This document shows, in pieces, positions 1 to 6,436 of a stretch of 13,753 nucleotides of DNA. The DNA is from Candidatus Zophobacter franzmannii (GTDB lineage: Bacteria; Cloacimonadota; Cloacimonadia; Cloacimonadales; JAFGVF01). The notes under the pieces were generated by a model that saw only the letters and a program-made list of their open reading frames with translations, searched no databases and was not told the origin of the DNA. The DNA lies in assembly GCA_030765245.1 (NCBI GenBank), contig JAVCCX010000115.1:1-13753 (forward strand), given 5' to 3'. Numbering within the stretch: the first letter of the stretch is position 1; each line of letters starts with the position of its first letter. Both the position numbers and the translations under genes were made by a program.

Positions 1-74
1 ATGAAGTTGAGGGTGTGAATAGAGTTGTATATGATATCAGCTCGAAACCACCTGCTACAATAGAATGGGAATAG
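1..74 (+). CDS. guaA: GMP synthase (glutamine-hydrolysing), C-terminal end only
   Basis: Only the last 23 codons lie in the window; they are read in the frame beginning at base 3 and end at TAG 72-74. The peptide contains NRVVYDISSKPPATIEWE, the characteristic extreme C-terminus of GuaA, where the conserved Lys-Pro-Pro and terminal Ile-Glu-Trp-Glu belong to the dimerisation/XMP-binding domain. GuaA amidates XMP to GMP with glutamine-derived ammonia, in the cytoplasm. A strong hairpin follows 10 bases after the stop, so this gene probably ends its transcript here. The identification is confident because the tail is very conserved, although nothing upstream can be examined. Confidence 0.88.
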   Translation, partial: EVEGVNRVVYDISSKPPATIEWE

Positions 75-84
75 TTTAATATAT

Positions 85-111
85 TTAGGGACTGGTTATT
101 CCAGTCCCTAA
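85..111 (+). terminator. Rho-independent terminator after guaA
   Basis: An 11-bp perfect stem pairs 85-95 with 101-111 (core AGGGACTGG / CCAGTCCCT) around a TTATT loop. A T-rich run, TTTATTTCTT, follows on the plus strand. It sits between guaA and the convergent VOC gene. The minus-strand side lacks a clean T run, so it mainly serves guaA. Confidence 0.85.
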
Positions 112-123
112 TTTATTTCTTAC

Positions 124-501
124 TTACTTTCCACCAAGAAACTCAATGATGTTCCCACATGGATCATAACATTGAAACCAGAAATCACCATGTCCCATAT
201 CCATCGGCTCTTCATGAATCATTTTAGTTCCATGAGTAACTAACTGTTCATACATCTCAGATGCAGATTGGATAGAAAGAGCAAAGCCAGATCTCATTGT
301 TTCTGGGGTATACTCAGCTGGTTTATTCAATCCTTGGAGATAGAGTCCATTTGGTCCCATCTTAAAGAAACAGGCATTATCGCCCATATCGAATTGTTTT
401 TCAAGTCCTAAGATGAGACTATAGAACTTAAAAGCCTTTTTGTAATCATCAACATAGACTGATACAAAGGCAACTCCGCTTATTCTTGTTTGGTCAGACA
501 T
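124..501 (-). CDS. VOC (glyoxalase/bleomycin-resistance fold) family protein, intact copy
   Basis: This is a 125-residue protein of the vicinal-oxygen-chelate superfamily. The N-terminal strand (VAFVSVYVDDYKKAFKFYS) and the C-terminal GNIIEF motif, with Glu120 as the likely metal ligand, are typical. The length fits a single-chain VOC protein that dimerises to build its active site. The substrate cannot be deduced; such proteins include lactoylglutathione lyases, dioxygenases and thiol-transfer resistance enzymes. The start at 501 is supported by GGAG about 7 bases upstream. A second copy of equal length lies at 5988-6365 and is broken by a stop codon, so this one may be the working copy. It reads toward guaA and ends just beyond that gene's terminator. 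Confidence 0.8.
   Translation of the reverse strand: MSDQTRISGVAFVSVYVDDYKKAFKFYSLILGLEKQFDMGDNACFFKMGPNGLYLQGLNKPAEYTPETMRSGFALSIQSASEMYEQLVTHGTKMIHEEPMDMGHGDFWFQCYDPCGNIIEFLGGK
320..441 (-). repeat. Direct repeat, copy 1 (near-identical patch of the VOC genes)
   Basis: These 122 bases match 6184-6305 with only 3 substitutions and no gaps, in the same orientation. The rest of the two genes is clearly more divergent, especially the segment for residues about 60-100. The patch codes for roughly residues 21-61 of the VOC protein. Confidence 0.9.
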
Positions 502-559
502 CTTATCGCTCCATTTTAATATTTACTAAGATAATCTAATCACAGAATAGTTTAATCCA

Positions 560-606
560 AATCTTTAACTATCAATTCCTTTGAAATCTTGAATAAACTG
601 ATTTAA
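560..606 (-). pseudogene. Possible remnant of the rph 3' end
   Basis: On the minus strand this stretch resembles the last codons of rph and the bases just after its stop (6428-6474). Shared blocks include AATCAGT, AAAGGAAT and TAGTTAAAGATT, with a few small gaps. The spacing to the following VOC start is 58 bases here and 62 bases at the rph locus. Translated, ISLFKISKE lines up with the [10 protein letters not shown] tail of RNase PH. Similarity fades upstream of this point. It is short and gapped, so the call is tentative; the matching position relative to the VOC gene is the main support. Confidence 0.4.
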
Positions 607-722
607 GTGCCTGGTAACTACTATTTGCATTGTTCCAGGAAATCTTAGTGGTTTGTCAGCAATCTAACTTATTAATATAATAAGCTCTTGATGCTATTGC
701 AGTAAGGGCTTTTGCCTATTAT

Positions 723-2957
723 TCAGTTACAATAGTTTCTTAAATCGTACTTAGTAATTTTTCTGGCAATTGCATTATTGCTGATGCCCAGCAGTCTTGC
801 TGCTTTTGATTGAATCCCATTTACTTCTTTTAGGGCACTTATAATTGTTTTCTTTTCTATCTCTTCCAGATTGAACGATTGAAGTTGAGAAGGGCTCTTT
901 TTTAGCCTAAGAGAATCTGATATCACTTGATCAATAGATTGTCCACTATGAAAGCAGATAACTATCCTTTGGATTAGGTTTTTTAATTCTCTAATATTAC
1001 CGGGATAATCATATGACAATAAGCGTGATATCTGCTCATCATTAAGCTCAAAACTTGGTTTCGTTAACTTTCCACAGTAATACTCAACAAAATGCTTTGT
1101 GATTAGAGGAATATCATCTTTTCTATCCCTTAGGGTAGGCAGTTTAATCTCATAATTAGATATTCTATAATATAGGTCAAGTCTGAATTGATTTGATTCA
1201 GTAAGAGAAAGTAAATCCTGATTAGAGGCACAAATCAATCTGAAATTGGAAGAAACGGGCTTTGTTGAGCCCACAGGATAGAAGCTTTTTTCCTCAACTA
1301 CTTTTAGTAATTTTGCCTGGATATCTAAAGGTATTTCAGAGATCTCATCTAAGAATAGCGTACCATTGTGGACAATCTCGAGAAGTCCTTTTTTATCTTG
1401 TAAAGCACCTGTAAATGCTCCCTTTTTATAACCAAACAGTTCGCTTTCAATTAGAGATGATGACATTGCGGTTAGATTCAGTTCGCAAAAATCATTACTC
1501 TTTCTATTACTATTGTAATGGATAAGTTTTGCAATCATCTCTTTACCAGTCCCTGTCTCTCCCGTAATTAATACATTCGAAAAGTGAGCATTGGCTATTA
1601 TCTTGCAATCTCCTATGACCTTACGAAAGGCTAAAGTCTTACCAATTAAGCTCTTCTCAAGTTTCTCTTGCTTGATTGATGAAACAAATTCTCGTTTTGA
1701 CGCTTCATTATTATTAAATGTTTCATAACTTTCAAGTAATTCCAAATAAGATTCAAGCTCAGATTTCTTGTATTCTACTTCTAAACTATTCAATTTTTGT
1801 TTGAGTAGCTGAAGCTGTTTGTAAGCTCTGAGATAGTCTTTGTTTTTTATGAAGTATTCGAGAAGGAAGTATAAATACTGTTTTGCAAATGGATTATGCT
1901 TTGTCTCAGTTTCTTGATAGTCTTTTATGATTTTCTCGATATCGACTTTGTCAGGCTGTGACACATGTATATAGTAGTAGTTTAGGAATAAAGGGTGAAC
2001 CATCTTGATGTTCACATCATTCAATTTCTTATAACGATTTTCTATTTTTTCTTTATCAGCTTGCATTAATGCAGAAATGAATAAATCAACATTTACCTTA
2101 CCTATAAGAGCTTGATTTGATGGATTAGACTTTCTTAATTTTAATAGTATCTCTTCAGCTTCAGGGTATTGCTTACTCTGAGTGAGCATTCTGGATTTCA
2201 TAATTAACATCGTATCTTTGTTGTATCCACTCTTGTTATTAAGCAGAATGTCTATGTGGTGTATTGCTTTGTCCATAATCGAGTTCGATGCATAAGATAA
2301 GGCAAGAAGATAATGGGCTCTATAATATTGATCTAAATCTGGTGCTGAATCTTTATAATATATTACTTTTGATAGATAGTATATAGTTTTGTAGAGCTCA
2401 CCTTGAACAAAGTGAAAGTTACCAAGACTTAAGTAATAGTAGTATAGAATTTGATAGTCTTTTACTACCGCAATAATGGTCTTAATTTTGTCTAAATAGA
2501 TTTTACATGAGTCAAAATTCTTTTTACTAACAAAATACTGAGTTATTTGATAATAAGCTCTTACTACGATAAGATATGGACATGTCTCATTAACCATTTC
2601 ATTGATTATATCAATCAACTCATTACATATTTCCGGCTGTTTTGTGATCGCCCAATAGAGATGATTTGTCATAATTGTAATAACAAGGTCGTTTCGTTTA
2701 TTAATGATACCTGCTTTCTTAATAACAAGAATCGAATCACGATCAAGACTGTGTAATCTGTGCTTAGAGCAAGCCTCAAGTACCTTTAGAAATGCATTTG
2801 TAGTATTTTGTGAAGGAATGTAATTCAAATCTAATATTCTGGAGTAGGTTCTTAAGGCAGAATCTACTGTGTCTGTGTTGTCCTTGATACTATTATCATT
2901 AAGTAACTTTTGGTATAAATCTATTATTGATTCTGATAGCTCAACTTTTGGATTCAT
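723..2957 (-). CDS. Sigma54-dependent transcriptional activator with N-terminal TPR-like sensor
   Basis: This 744-residue bacterial enhancer-binding protein remodels sigma54 RNA polymerase using ATP. Residues about 1-420 are helical and tyrosine-rich, like tetratricopeptide repeats, with no receiver, GAF or PAS signature, so the signal is probably a protein or peptide partner. The AAA+ domain follows at about 437-675: Walker A GETGTGKE (466-473), the sigma54-contacting GAFTGA loop (513-518), Walker B TLFLDE (533-538), sensor I around LICASN and arginine-finger region FRLDLYYR (591-598). A Fis-type helix-turn-helix closes the protein (about 697-740, AARLLGISNNAIARKITKY). The start is supported by AGAAGGAG 7 bases upstream. 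It is divergent from a surface-protein operon preceded by a sigma54-type promoter and a palindrome at enhancer distance, so that operon is the likely target. No convincing terminator was seen after its stop. Confidence 0.92.
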   Translation of the reverse strand: MNPKVELSESIIDLYQKLLNDNSIKDNTDTVDSALRTYSRILDLNYIPSQNTTNAFLKVLEACSKHRLHSLDRDSILVIKKAGIINKRNDLVITIMTNHLYWAITKQPEICNELIDIINEMVNETCPYLIVVRAYYQITQYFVSKKNFDSCKIYLDKIKTIIAVVKDYQILYYYYLSLGNFHFVQGELYKTIYYLSKVIYYKDSAPDLDQYYRAHYLLALSYASNSIMDKAIHHIDILLNNKSGYNKDTMLIMKSRMLTQSKQYPEAEEILLKLRKSNPSNQALIGKVNVDLFISALMQADKEKIENRYKKLNDVNIKMVHPLFLNYYYIHVSQPDKVDIEKIIKDYQETETKHNPFAKQYLYFLLEYFIKNKDYLRAYKQLQLLKQKLNSLEVEYKKSELESYLELLESYETFNNNEASKREFVSSIKQEKLEKSLIGKTLAFRKVIGDCKIIANAHFSNVLITGETGTGKEMIAKLIHYNSNRKSNDFCELNLTAMSSSLIESELFGYKKGAFTGALQDKKGLLEIVHNGTLFLDEISEIPLDIQAKLLKVVEEKSFYPVGSTKPVSSNFRLICASNQDLLSLTESNQFRLDLYYRISNYEIKLPTLRDRKDDIPLITKHFVEYYCGKLTKPSFELNDEQISRLLSYDYPGNIRELKNLIQRIVICFHSGQSIDQVISDSLRLKKSPSQLQSFNLEEIEKKTIISALKEVNGIQSKAARLLGISNNAIARKITKYDLRNYCN

Positions 2958-3052
2958 CTAAATCTCCTTCTATAAATCTCTTTAATAACCTAAAACTGTC
3001 AAGATTTGAAATTATTAGTTTTGTTACATTGTTTGCTGATATGTAGTAAGTT

Positions 3053-3067
3053 GCAAAGGTGCATCCC
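3053..3067 (-). promoter_or_regulatory. Possible sigma54 (-24/-12) promoter for the activator gene
   Basis: Read on the minus strand, GGATGCACCTTTGCAA has the invariant GG (3066-3065), ten bases, then GC (3054-3053), with a good TTTGCA -12 element but a poor -24 (lacks the CAC after GG). The predicted start near 3041 leaves a leader of about 84 bases. The -24 half lies inside the left palindrome arm, so activator binding there could block its own synthesis. GG-N10-GC is a short pattern that can occur by chance. Confidence 0.25.
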
Positions 3068-3101
3068 GAAAACGGGAAAAATACATTCCCATTTTCGGGA
3101 T
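3063..3101. promoter_or_regulatory. Tandem palindromic operator / candidate enhancer site
   Basis: Arms 3063-3078 and 3086-3101 form a 16-bp inverted repeat with one mismatch around a 7-base spacer. Each arm is itself nearly palindromic: CCCGAAAACGGG on the left and CCCATTTTCGGG on the right. The centre at 3082 lies about 129 bases upstream of the start predicted from the -24/-12 element at 3185-3200. That is the usual distance for sites bound by sigma54 activators. It lies between the divergent activator and surface-protein genes, and the Fis-type domain of the activator is the obvious candidate ligand. Confidence 0.65.
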
Positions 3102-3184
3102 ATGATTACTGTTTGTGCATACAAAAAAAAGAGTTGAAATGGCTATCAGCTACTTCTGCAATGTGTTAGAGATTTACCCATCTT

Positions 3185-3200
3185 TGGAACCAAGATTGCA
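3185..3200 (+). promoter_or_regulatory. Sigma54-type -24/-12 promoter
   Basis: The sequence TGGAACCAAGATTGCA matches the consensus TGGCAC-N5-TTGCA well: GG at 3186-3187, exactly ten bases, GC at 3198-3199, and a full TTGCA -12 box. Transcription would begin near 3211, facing the small ORF and the surface-protein gene. A sigma54 activator gene lies divergently upstream, which raises confidence. Confidence 0.65.
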
Positions 3201-3206
3201 ATTAAT

Positions 3207-3410
3207 ATGAATATGAAAAAGAACATGAGCATTGAGGAAATTAAGGGTACTATTGAATCAGCAAAGGTTGTTGGGCAGGTTTATGCTAAGAAGAACCACG
3301 GGTATTTGACAGTGACTTTGGAGAATGGAACAATTCGTAACTTAGTTTTCACATTGGGTATATATGAAGCAATTACTAAACTTATTTCAATCAAGCAAAA
3401 CCAAGTATAG
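3207..3410 (+). CDS. Small hypothetical protein ahead of the surface protein
   Basis: This ORF codes for up to 67 residues, or 61 if translation starts at the third ATG (3225). I do not recognise the family. The sequence is soluble-looking and lysine-rich at the N-terminus, with MSIEEIKGTIESAKVVGQVY, then a beta-like LTVTLENGTIRNLVF and a helical end. There is no signal peptide or membrane segment. No clear Shine-Dalgarno site precedes ATG 3207, and the predicted sigma54 start near 3211 would lie inside that codon's message, so 3225, with an A-rich leader, is the more plausible start. Its stop (3408-3410) overlaps the ribosome-binding site of the next gene, which suggests co-transcription and translational coupling. 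It may be a real small partner, or merely an open leader. Confidence 0.45.
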   Translation: MNMKKNMSIEEIKGTIESAKVVGQVYAKKNHGYLTVTLENGTIRNLVFTLGIYEAITKLISIKQNQV

Positions 3411-3417
3411 GAAGGAG
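3409..3417 (+). promoter_or_regulatory. Ribosome binding site deciding the surface-protein start
   Basis: AGGAAGGAG is a strong Shine-Dalgarno site ending 6 bases before ATG 3424. It selects that codon over the in-frame ATG at 3364, which would add 20 polar residues in front of a perfect signal peptide and overlap the small ORF by 47 bases. Confidence 0.85.
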
Positions 3418-3423
3418 TCAATT

Positions 3424-5895
3424 ATGCAGAAGAGATTCATTATTATTATCTCACTTTTTATTATTGCATTTCAGTTATTGTCGGTAACATACTATGTTTC
3501 CCAGGATGGAACTAACACCGATGGTTTATCTTGGAGTTCTGCCTTCAATGAGGTTCAAGATGGCATAGATAATGCAGTGTCAGGAGATGAAGTCTGGGTT
3601 GCCAAAGGGAAGTACGAGCCTACTCTTCCAAATCCAAGAGGCACAAATGGTGCTGTATTGGAGAGAACCAAAGCGTTCATAGTAAGAAATGGAATTGATG
3701 TTTATGGTGGTTTTGCTGGTGATGAAACTTCAATTGATGAACGCTGTAACTACTGGATTGGACAGTCAAATGAAACAATCTTAAGTGGGGACTTAGATGA
3801 AAATGATGATTACACTCAATGGGATACATACAATAGTAGTGTGGTAAATAATGATAGTAATAGCTATAATGTAGTTTATTATTACAATGTATCAACTCAG
3901 ACAATCCTCAATGGTTTCACAATTAGCGGGGGGAATGCAAACATTAAAGTAAGTAGAACATACCATGATGGTGGTGGAGCTCATTTAACCAATGATAAAG
4001 CTTATCTAAAAAATTGCAGACTCATCTATAATCGAGGCAACAATGCCGGCGGTGCCATCACTTTTGGAGGGGGGACCTTGATTGATTGTGTTATAAGCCA
4101 TAATCTCGCAACTGGTGAATGTGGTGATACAGGTGATGGGGGAGGAGTAAAGCTTCACAATGGTGGGAAGCTTATAAATTGTATCGTTACAGAAAACTAT
4201 TCCAGTAACAATTCCGCCCGTGGTGGTGGTGTTTGTTGTAGTTGGACTACAGGGCATAGAATTGTTAACAGCGTGATTGTAAATAATAAGACCAATGGCT
4301 ATGGTGGGGGTATTGGTAACTATGGAACCCGTACAAGCTCTACTAAAGCCTATAACTGTATTATCTGGGGTAATTATCAAGATGCATCCAAAGTTCAGAT
4401 TGGTGGAACAAGTATGACCATCAATTATTGTGGTGTAGAATCAGGTTATACCGGTAGTGGAAATATTAGCCTTGATGCATCAAATGAACTTGGTCCTATG
4501 TTCTTCAATCCTATTGATGGGGACTGGAGATTAGAATCAACATCTTCCTGCCTAAATGCGGGGTCTAATAGTTACACAACTGGTATTGATTCTCAAATTC
4601 CAGTGATATCAACAGATATTGATGGCAACCCAAGAATCTTAGATTTAACTGTTGATATGGGTGCATACGAACAGGGTTACATAGTATTAAATCCAGATGC
4701 AAATGGAATCATCTATGTAAACAGTGCATCATCCGGGTTAGCTGATGGTAGCTCTTGGGCCAATGCGACATCATGGCTACAAGGTGCTCTCGATTCAGGT
4801 TCATCAGAGATATGGCTTGCTGAAGGGACCTATTATCCAACCCAGTACATATCCGGAATGGAATCAGACGATAGAGCAAGGTCTTTTGTTATTTCTAATG
4901 ACATTGTGATTTACGGAGGATTCCCGGAAAGTGCTAATGATCTGGATAATGCAAGTCTTGATAGTAGAGATGTTAGTGCATATTCAGTTTATTTAAGTGG
5001 CGATATTGGTCAGCCGGGTATTTTTGATGATAACAGCTACCATGTTGCTTATCTTCAGAACTTATCATCACTAACCAGAATTGATGGCATTATTGTAACT
5101 AAAGGTAATGCCAATGGTGTTGCTCCAAACAATACTGGTGGTGGCCTTTACTTGGTTAACTCTTCACCTGAAATTGTTGCTGTTACAGCAGAAGATAATT
5201 ATGCTGACGATGGAAATGATGCAATCTATGTAGATGAGACGAGCTCTCCAACTGTTTCCGATAGCCCGGGGATTGATTATGATGATGGTACATTACCAGT
5301 TGTCTTATCATATTTCGAAGCTGTGGACTACACTGATTATGAAGTCACACTCAGATGGAGAACAGAATCAGAGAATTCACTAATTGGGTTTAACATCCTT
5401 AGATCTGAATCTGAGACTAATGGCGATATGATTAGAATTAATAACACAACAATTCTTGCACAGAACAGCTCAAATGGTTCAGAATATACCTATGATGATG
5501 TTGAGGTCTTTGAAGCAAAGTATTACTATTGGCTTGAAAGTGTTTCTATTAACGGACATATAGATCTTCATGGACCAGTGGAAGTGTTAATTGAAGAAGA
5601 TGATTCACAGCAAGATAACCCTGATATCAGAAAGTCTGCCTTACTCGGAATCTATCCAAACCCGTTTAATCCCTCCACAAACATCTCATTCTACATCGCA
5701 GAAGAATGTAATGTTGAGGTTAAGCTGTATAATATTAAGGGAGAACTTACAAAGAATATTTTTGAGGGAGACATAGATAAAGATACCAAAATGTCGTTAC
5801 CTATTGATGCTACTGACCTTCCAAGTGGTATATACTTCGTCCGGTGGATTACTCCAAATCTAAATGAAATCAGAAAAGTGGCTTTAATTAAGTAA
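3424..5895 (+). CDS. Secreted two-module beta-helix protein with T9SS C-terminal sorting domain
   Basis: An 823-residue exported protein. A classical signal peptide (about 1-21, MQKRFIIIISLFIIAFQLLS) is followed by a right-handed parallel beta-helix module (about 22-418) rich in GGG turns (DGGGAHL, GDGGGVKL, ARGGGV, GYGGGIGN). This module ends in VDMGAYE, the usual close of choice-of-anchor/pectin-lyase-like proteins. A second, shorter module starts at about 429 (IIYVNSASSGLADGSSW, WLAEGTYYPT) and repeats the opening of the first (YYVSQDGTNTDGLSW, WVAKGKYEPT). A fibronectin-III-like domain spans about 624-724 (LPVVLSYFEA, LRWRTESEN). The Por/T9SS sorting domain occupies about 739-823 (YPNPFNPST, LYNIKGEL, LPSGIYFVR). 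It is therefore expected on the cell surface or released. No catalytic residues can be assigned; adhesin or glycan-binding roles are possible. A sigma54-type promoter and divergent activator lie upstream. Confidence 0.88.
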   Translation: MQKRFIIIISLFIIAFQLLSVTYYVSQDGTNTDGLSWSSAFNEVQDGIDNAVSGDEVWVAKGKYEPTLPNPRGTNGAVLERTKAFIVRNGIDVYGGFAGDETSIDERCNYWIGQSNETILSGDLDENDDYTQWDTYNSSVVNNDSNSYNVVYYYNVSTQTILNGFTISGGNANIKVSRTYHDGGGAHLTNDKAYLKNCRLIYNRGNNAGGAITFGGGTLIDCVISHNLATGECGDTGDGGGVKLHNGGKLINCIVTENYSSNNSARGGGVCCSWTTGHRIVNSVIVNNKTNGYGGGIGNYGTRTSSTKAYNCIIWGNYQDASKVQIGGTSMTINYCGVESGYTGSGNISLDASNELGPMFFNPIDGDWRLESTSSCLNAGSNSYTTGIDSQIPVISTDIDGNPRILDLTVDMGAYEQGYIVLNPDANGIIYVNSASSGLADGSSWANATSWLQGALDSGSSEIWLAEGTYYPTQYISGMESDDRARSFVISNDIVIYGGFPESANDLDNASLDSRDVSAYSVYLSGDIGQPGIFDDNSYHVAYLQNLSSLTRIDGIIVTKGNANGVAPNNTGGGLYLVNSSPEIVAVTAEDNYADDGNDAIYVDETSSPTVSDSPGIDYDDGTLPVVLSYFEAVDYTDYEVTLRWRTESENSLIGFNILRSESETNGDMIRINNTTILAQNSSNGSEYTYDDVEVFEAKYYYWLESVSINGHIDLHGPVEVLIEEDDSQQDNPDIRKSALLGIYPNPFNPSTNISFYIAEECNVEVKLYNIKGELTKNIFEGDIDKDTKMSLPIDATDLPSGIYFVRWITPNLNEIRKVALIK

Positions 5896-5931
5896 CAATC
5901 ACTAATAATTCTGTATCTTCAATAGGAAACT

Positions 5932-5960
5932 TGGGGCTGTTGACAAAATCAATAGCCCCA
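5932..5960 (+). terminator. Terminator between the surface protein and the second VOC gene
   Basis: A 12-bp stem (5932-5943 with 5949-5960, one G-T wobble) encloses a CAAAA loop; the stem base is TGGGGCT/AGCCCCA. On the plus strand it is followed by TATTATAGTTTTATC, a fair T-rich tail. It lies 36 bases after the surface-protein stop and may also stop minus-strand transcripts from the VOC gene. Confidence 0.75.
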
Positions 5961-5987
5961 TATTATAGTTTTATCTCGTATATCTTT

Positions 5988-6365
5988 TTACTTCCCGCCA
6001 AGAAACTCAATGATATTCCCGCACGGGTCATAACATTGAAACCAAAATTAACCTTGCCCCATATCCACCGGTTCTTCCTGAATCATCTTAATCCCATTCA
6101 AGACTAACTCCGCATGCATGGCTGTAGCAGAATTAATTGATAAGACAAATCCGGCACGCATCGACTCAGGAGTATATCCAACAGGTTTATTCAATCCTTG
6201 GAGATAGAGTCCATTAGATCCCATCTTAAAGAAACAGGCATTATCGCCCATATCGAATTGCTTTTCAAGTCCTAAGATGAGACTATAGAACTTAAAAGCC
6301 TTTTTAAAGTCATCAACATAGACAGATACAAAGGCAACACCACTAATTTTTGTTGAATCAAGCAT
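5988..6365 (-). pseudogene. VOC family protein, second copy with in-frame stop codon
   Basis: This copy has the same 125-codon layout as the VOC gene at 124-501, but codon 106 is TAA (6048-6050) where the other copy has GAT (Asp). The product would be 105 residues and lack the last strand with the GNIIEF metal-ligand glutamate, so it should be inactive. The 19 sense codons after the stop encode exactly the same peptide as the intact copy, ending at TAA 5988-5990. No frameshift is present. The 5' part (6184-6305) is nearly identical to the other copy, while the middle differs (ESMRAGFVLSINSATAMHAE versus ETMRSGFALSIQSASEMYEQ). It starts 71 bases after rph on the same strand, with GGAGGG before the ATG. 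It could be a very recent pseudogene, a readthrough gene or a sequence error. Confidence 0.75.
6184..6305 (-). repeat. Direct repeat, copy 2 (near-identical patch of the VOC genes)
   Basis: Partner of 320-441: 122 bases with 3 substitutions and no gap, in the same orientation, offset by 5864 bases. The pair brackets the activator and surface-protein genes. Confidence 0.9.
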
Positions 6366-6436
6366 AATGTCCCTCCGCTATTTAGAGCATATCTATTAAT
6401 ATACTATCTATTTAACGGCTATTAACGAATCTTTAA

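Noticed and set aside
610..639. CCTGGTAAC / GTTCCAGG inverted pair between the rph scrap and the activator gene
   Set aside because: Needs a bulge, has a 13-base loop and no T tail; could be chance.
668..684. CTTATT-AATAT-AATAAG palindrome downstream of the activator gene as its terminator
   Set aside because: Very AT-rich 6-bp stem with no T run in the minus direction; too weak to call.
3137..3160. TGGCTATCAGCTACTTCTGCAA as a sigma54 promoter
   Set aside because: The GG and GC are 15 bases apart instead of the required 10.
3364..3423. Upstream in-frame ATG giving a 20-residue longer surface protein
   Set aside because: It would precede the signal peptide with a polar stretch and lacks a ribosome site; the AGGAAGGAG site clearly serves ATG 3424.
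4006..4380. 124-codon minus-strand ORF inside the surface-protein gene
   Set aside because: Antisense shadow of the Gly/Asn-rich beta-helix repeats; Thr/Ile-rich composition, no ribosome site, no family resemblance.
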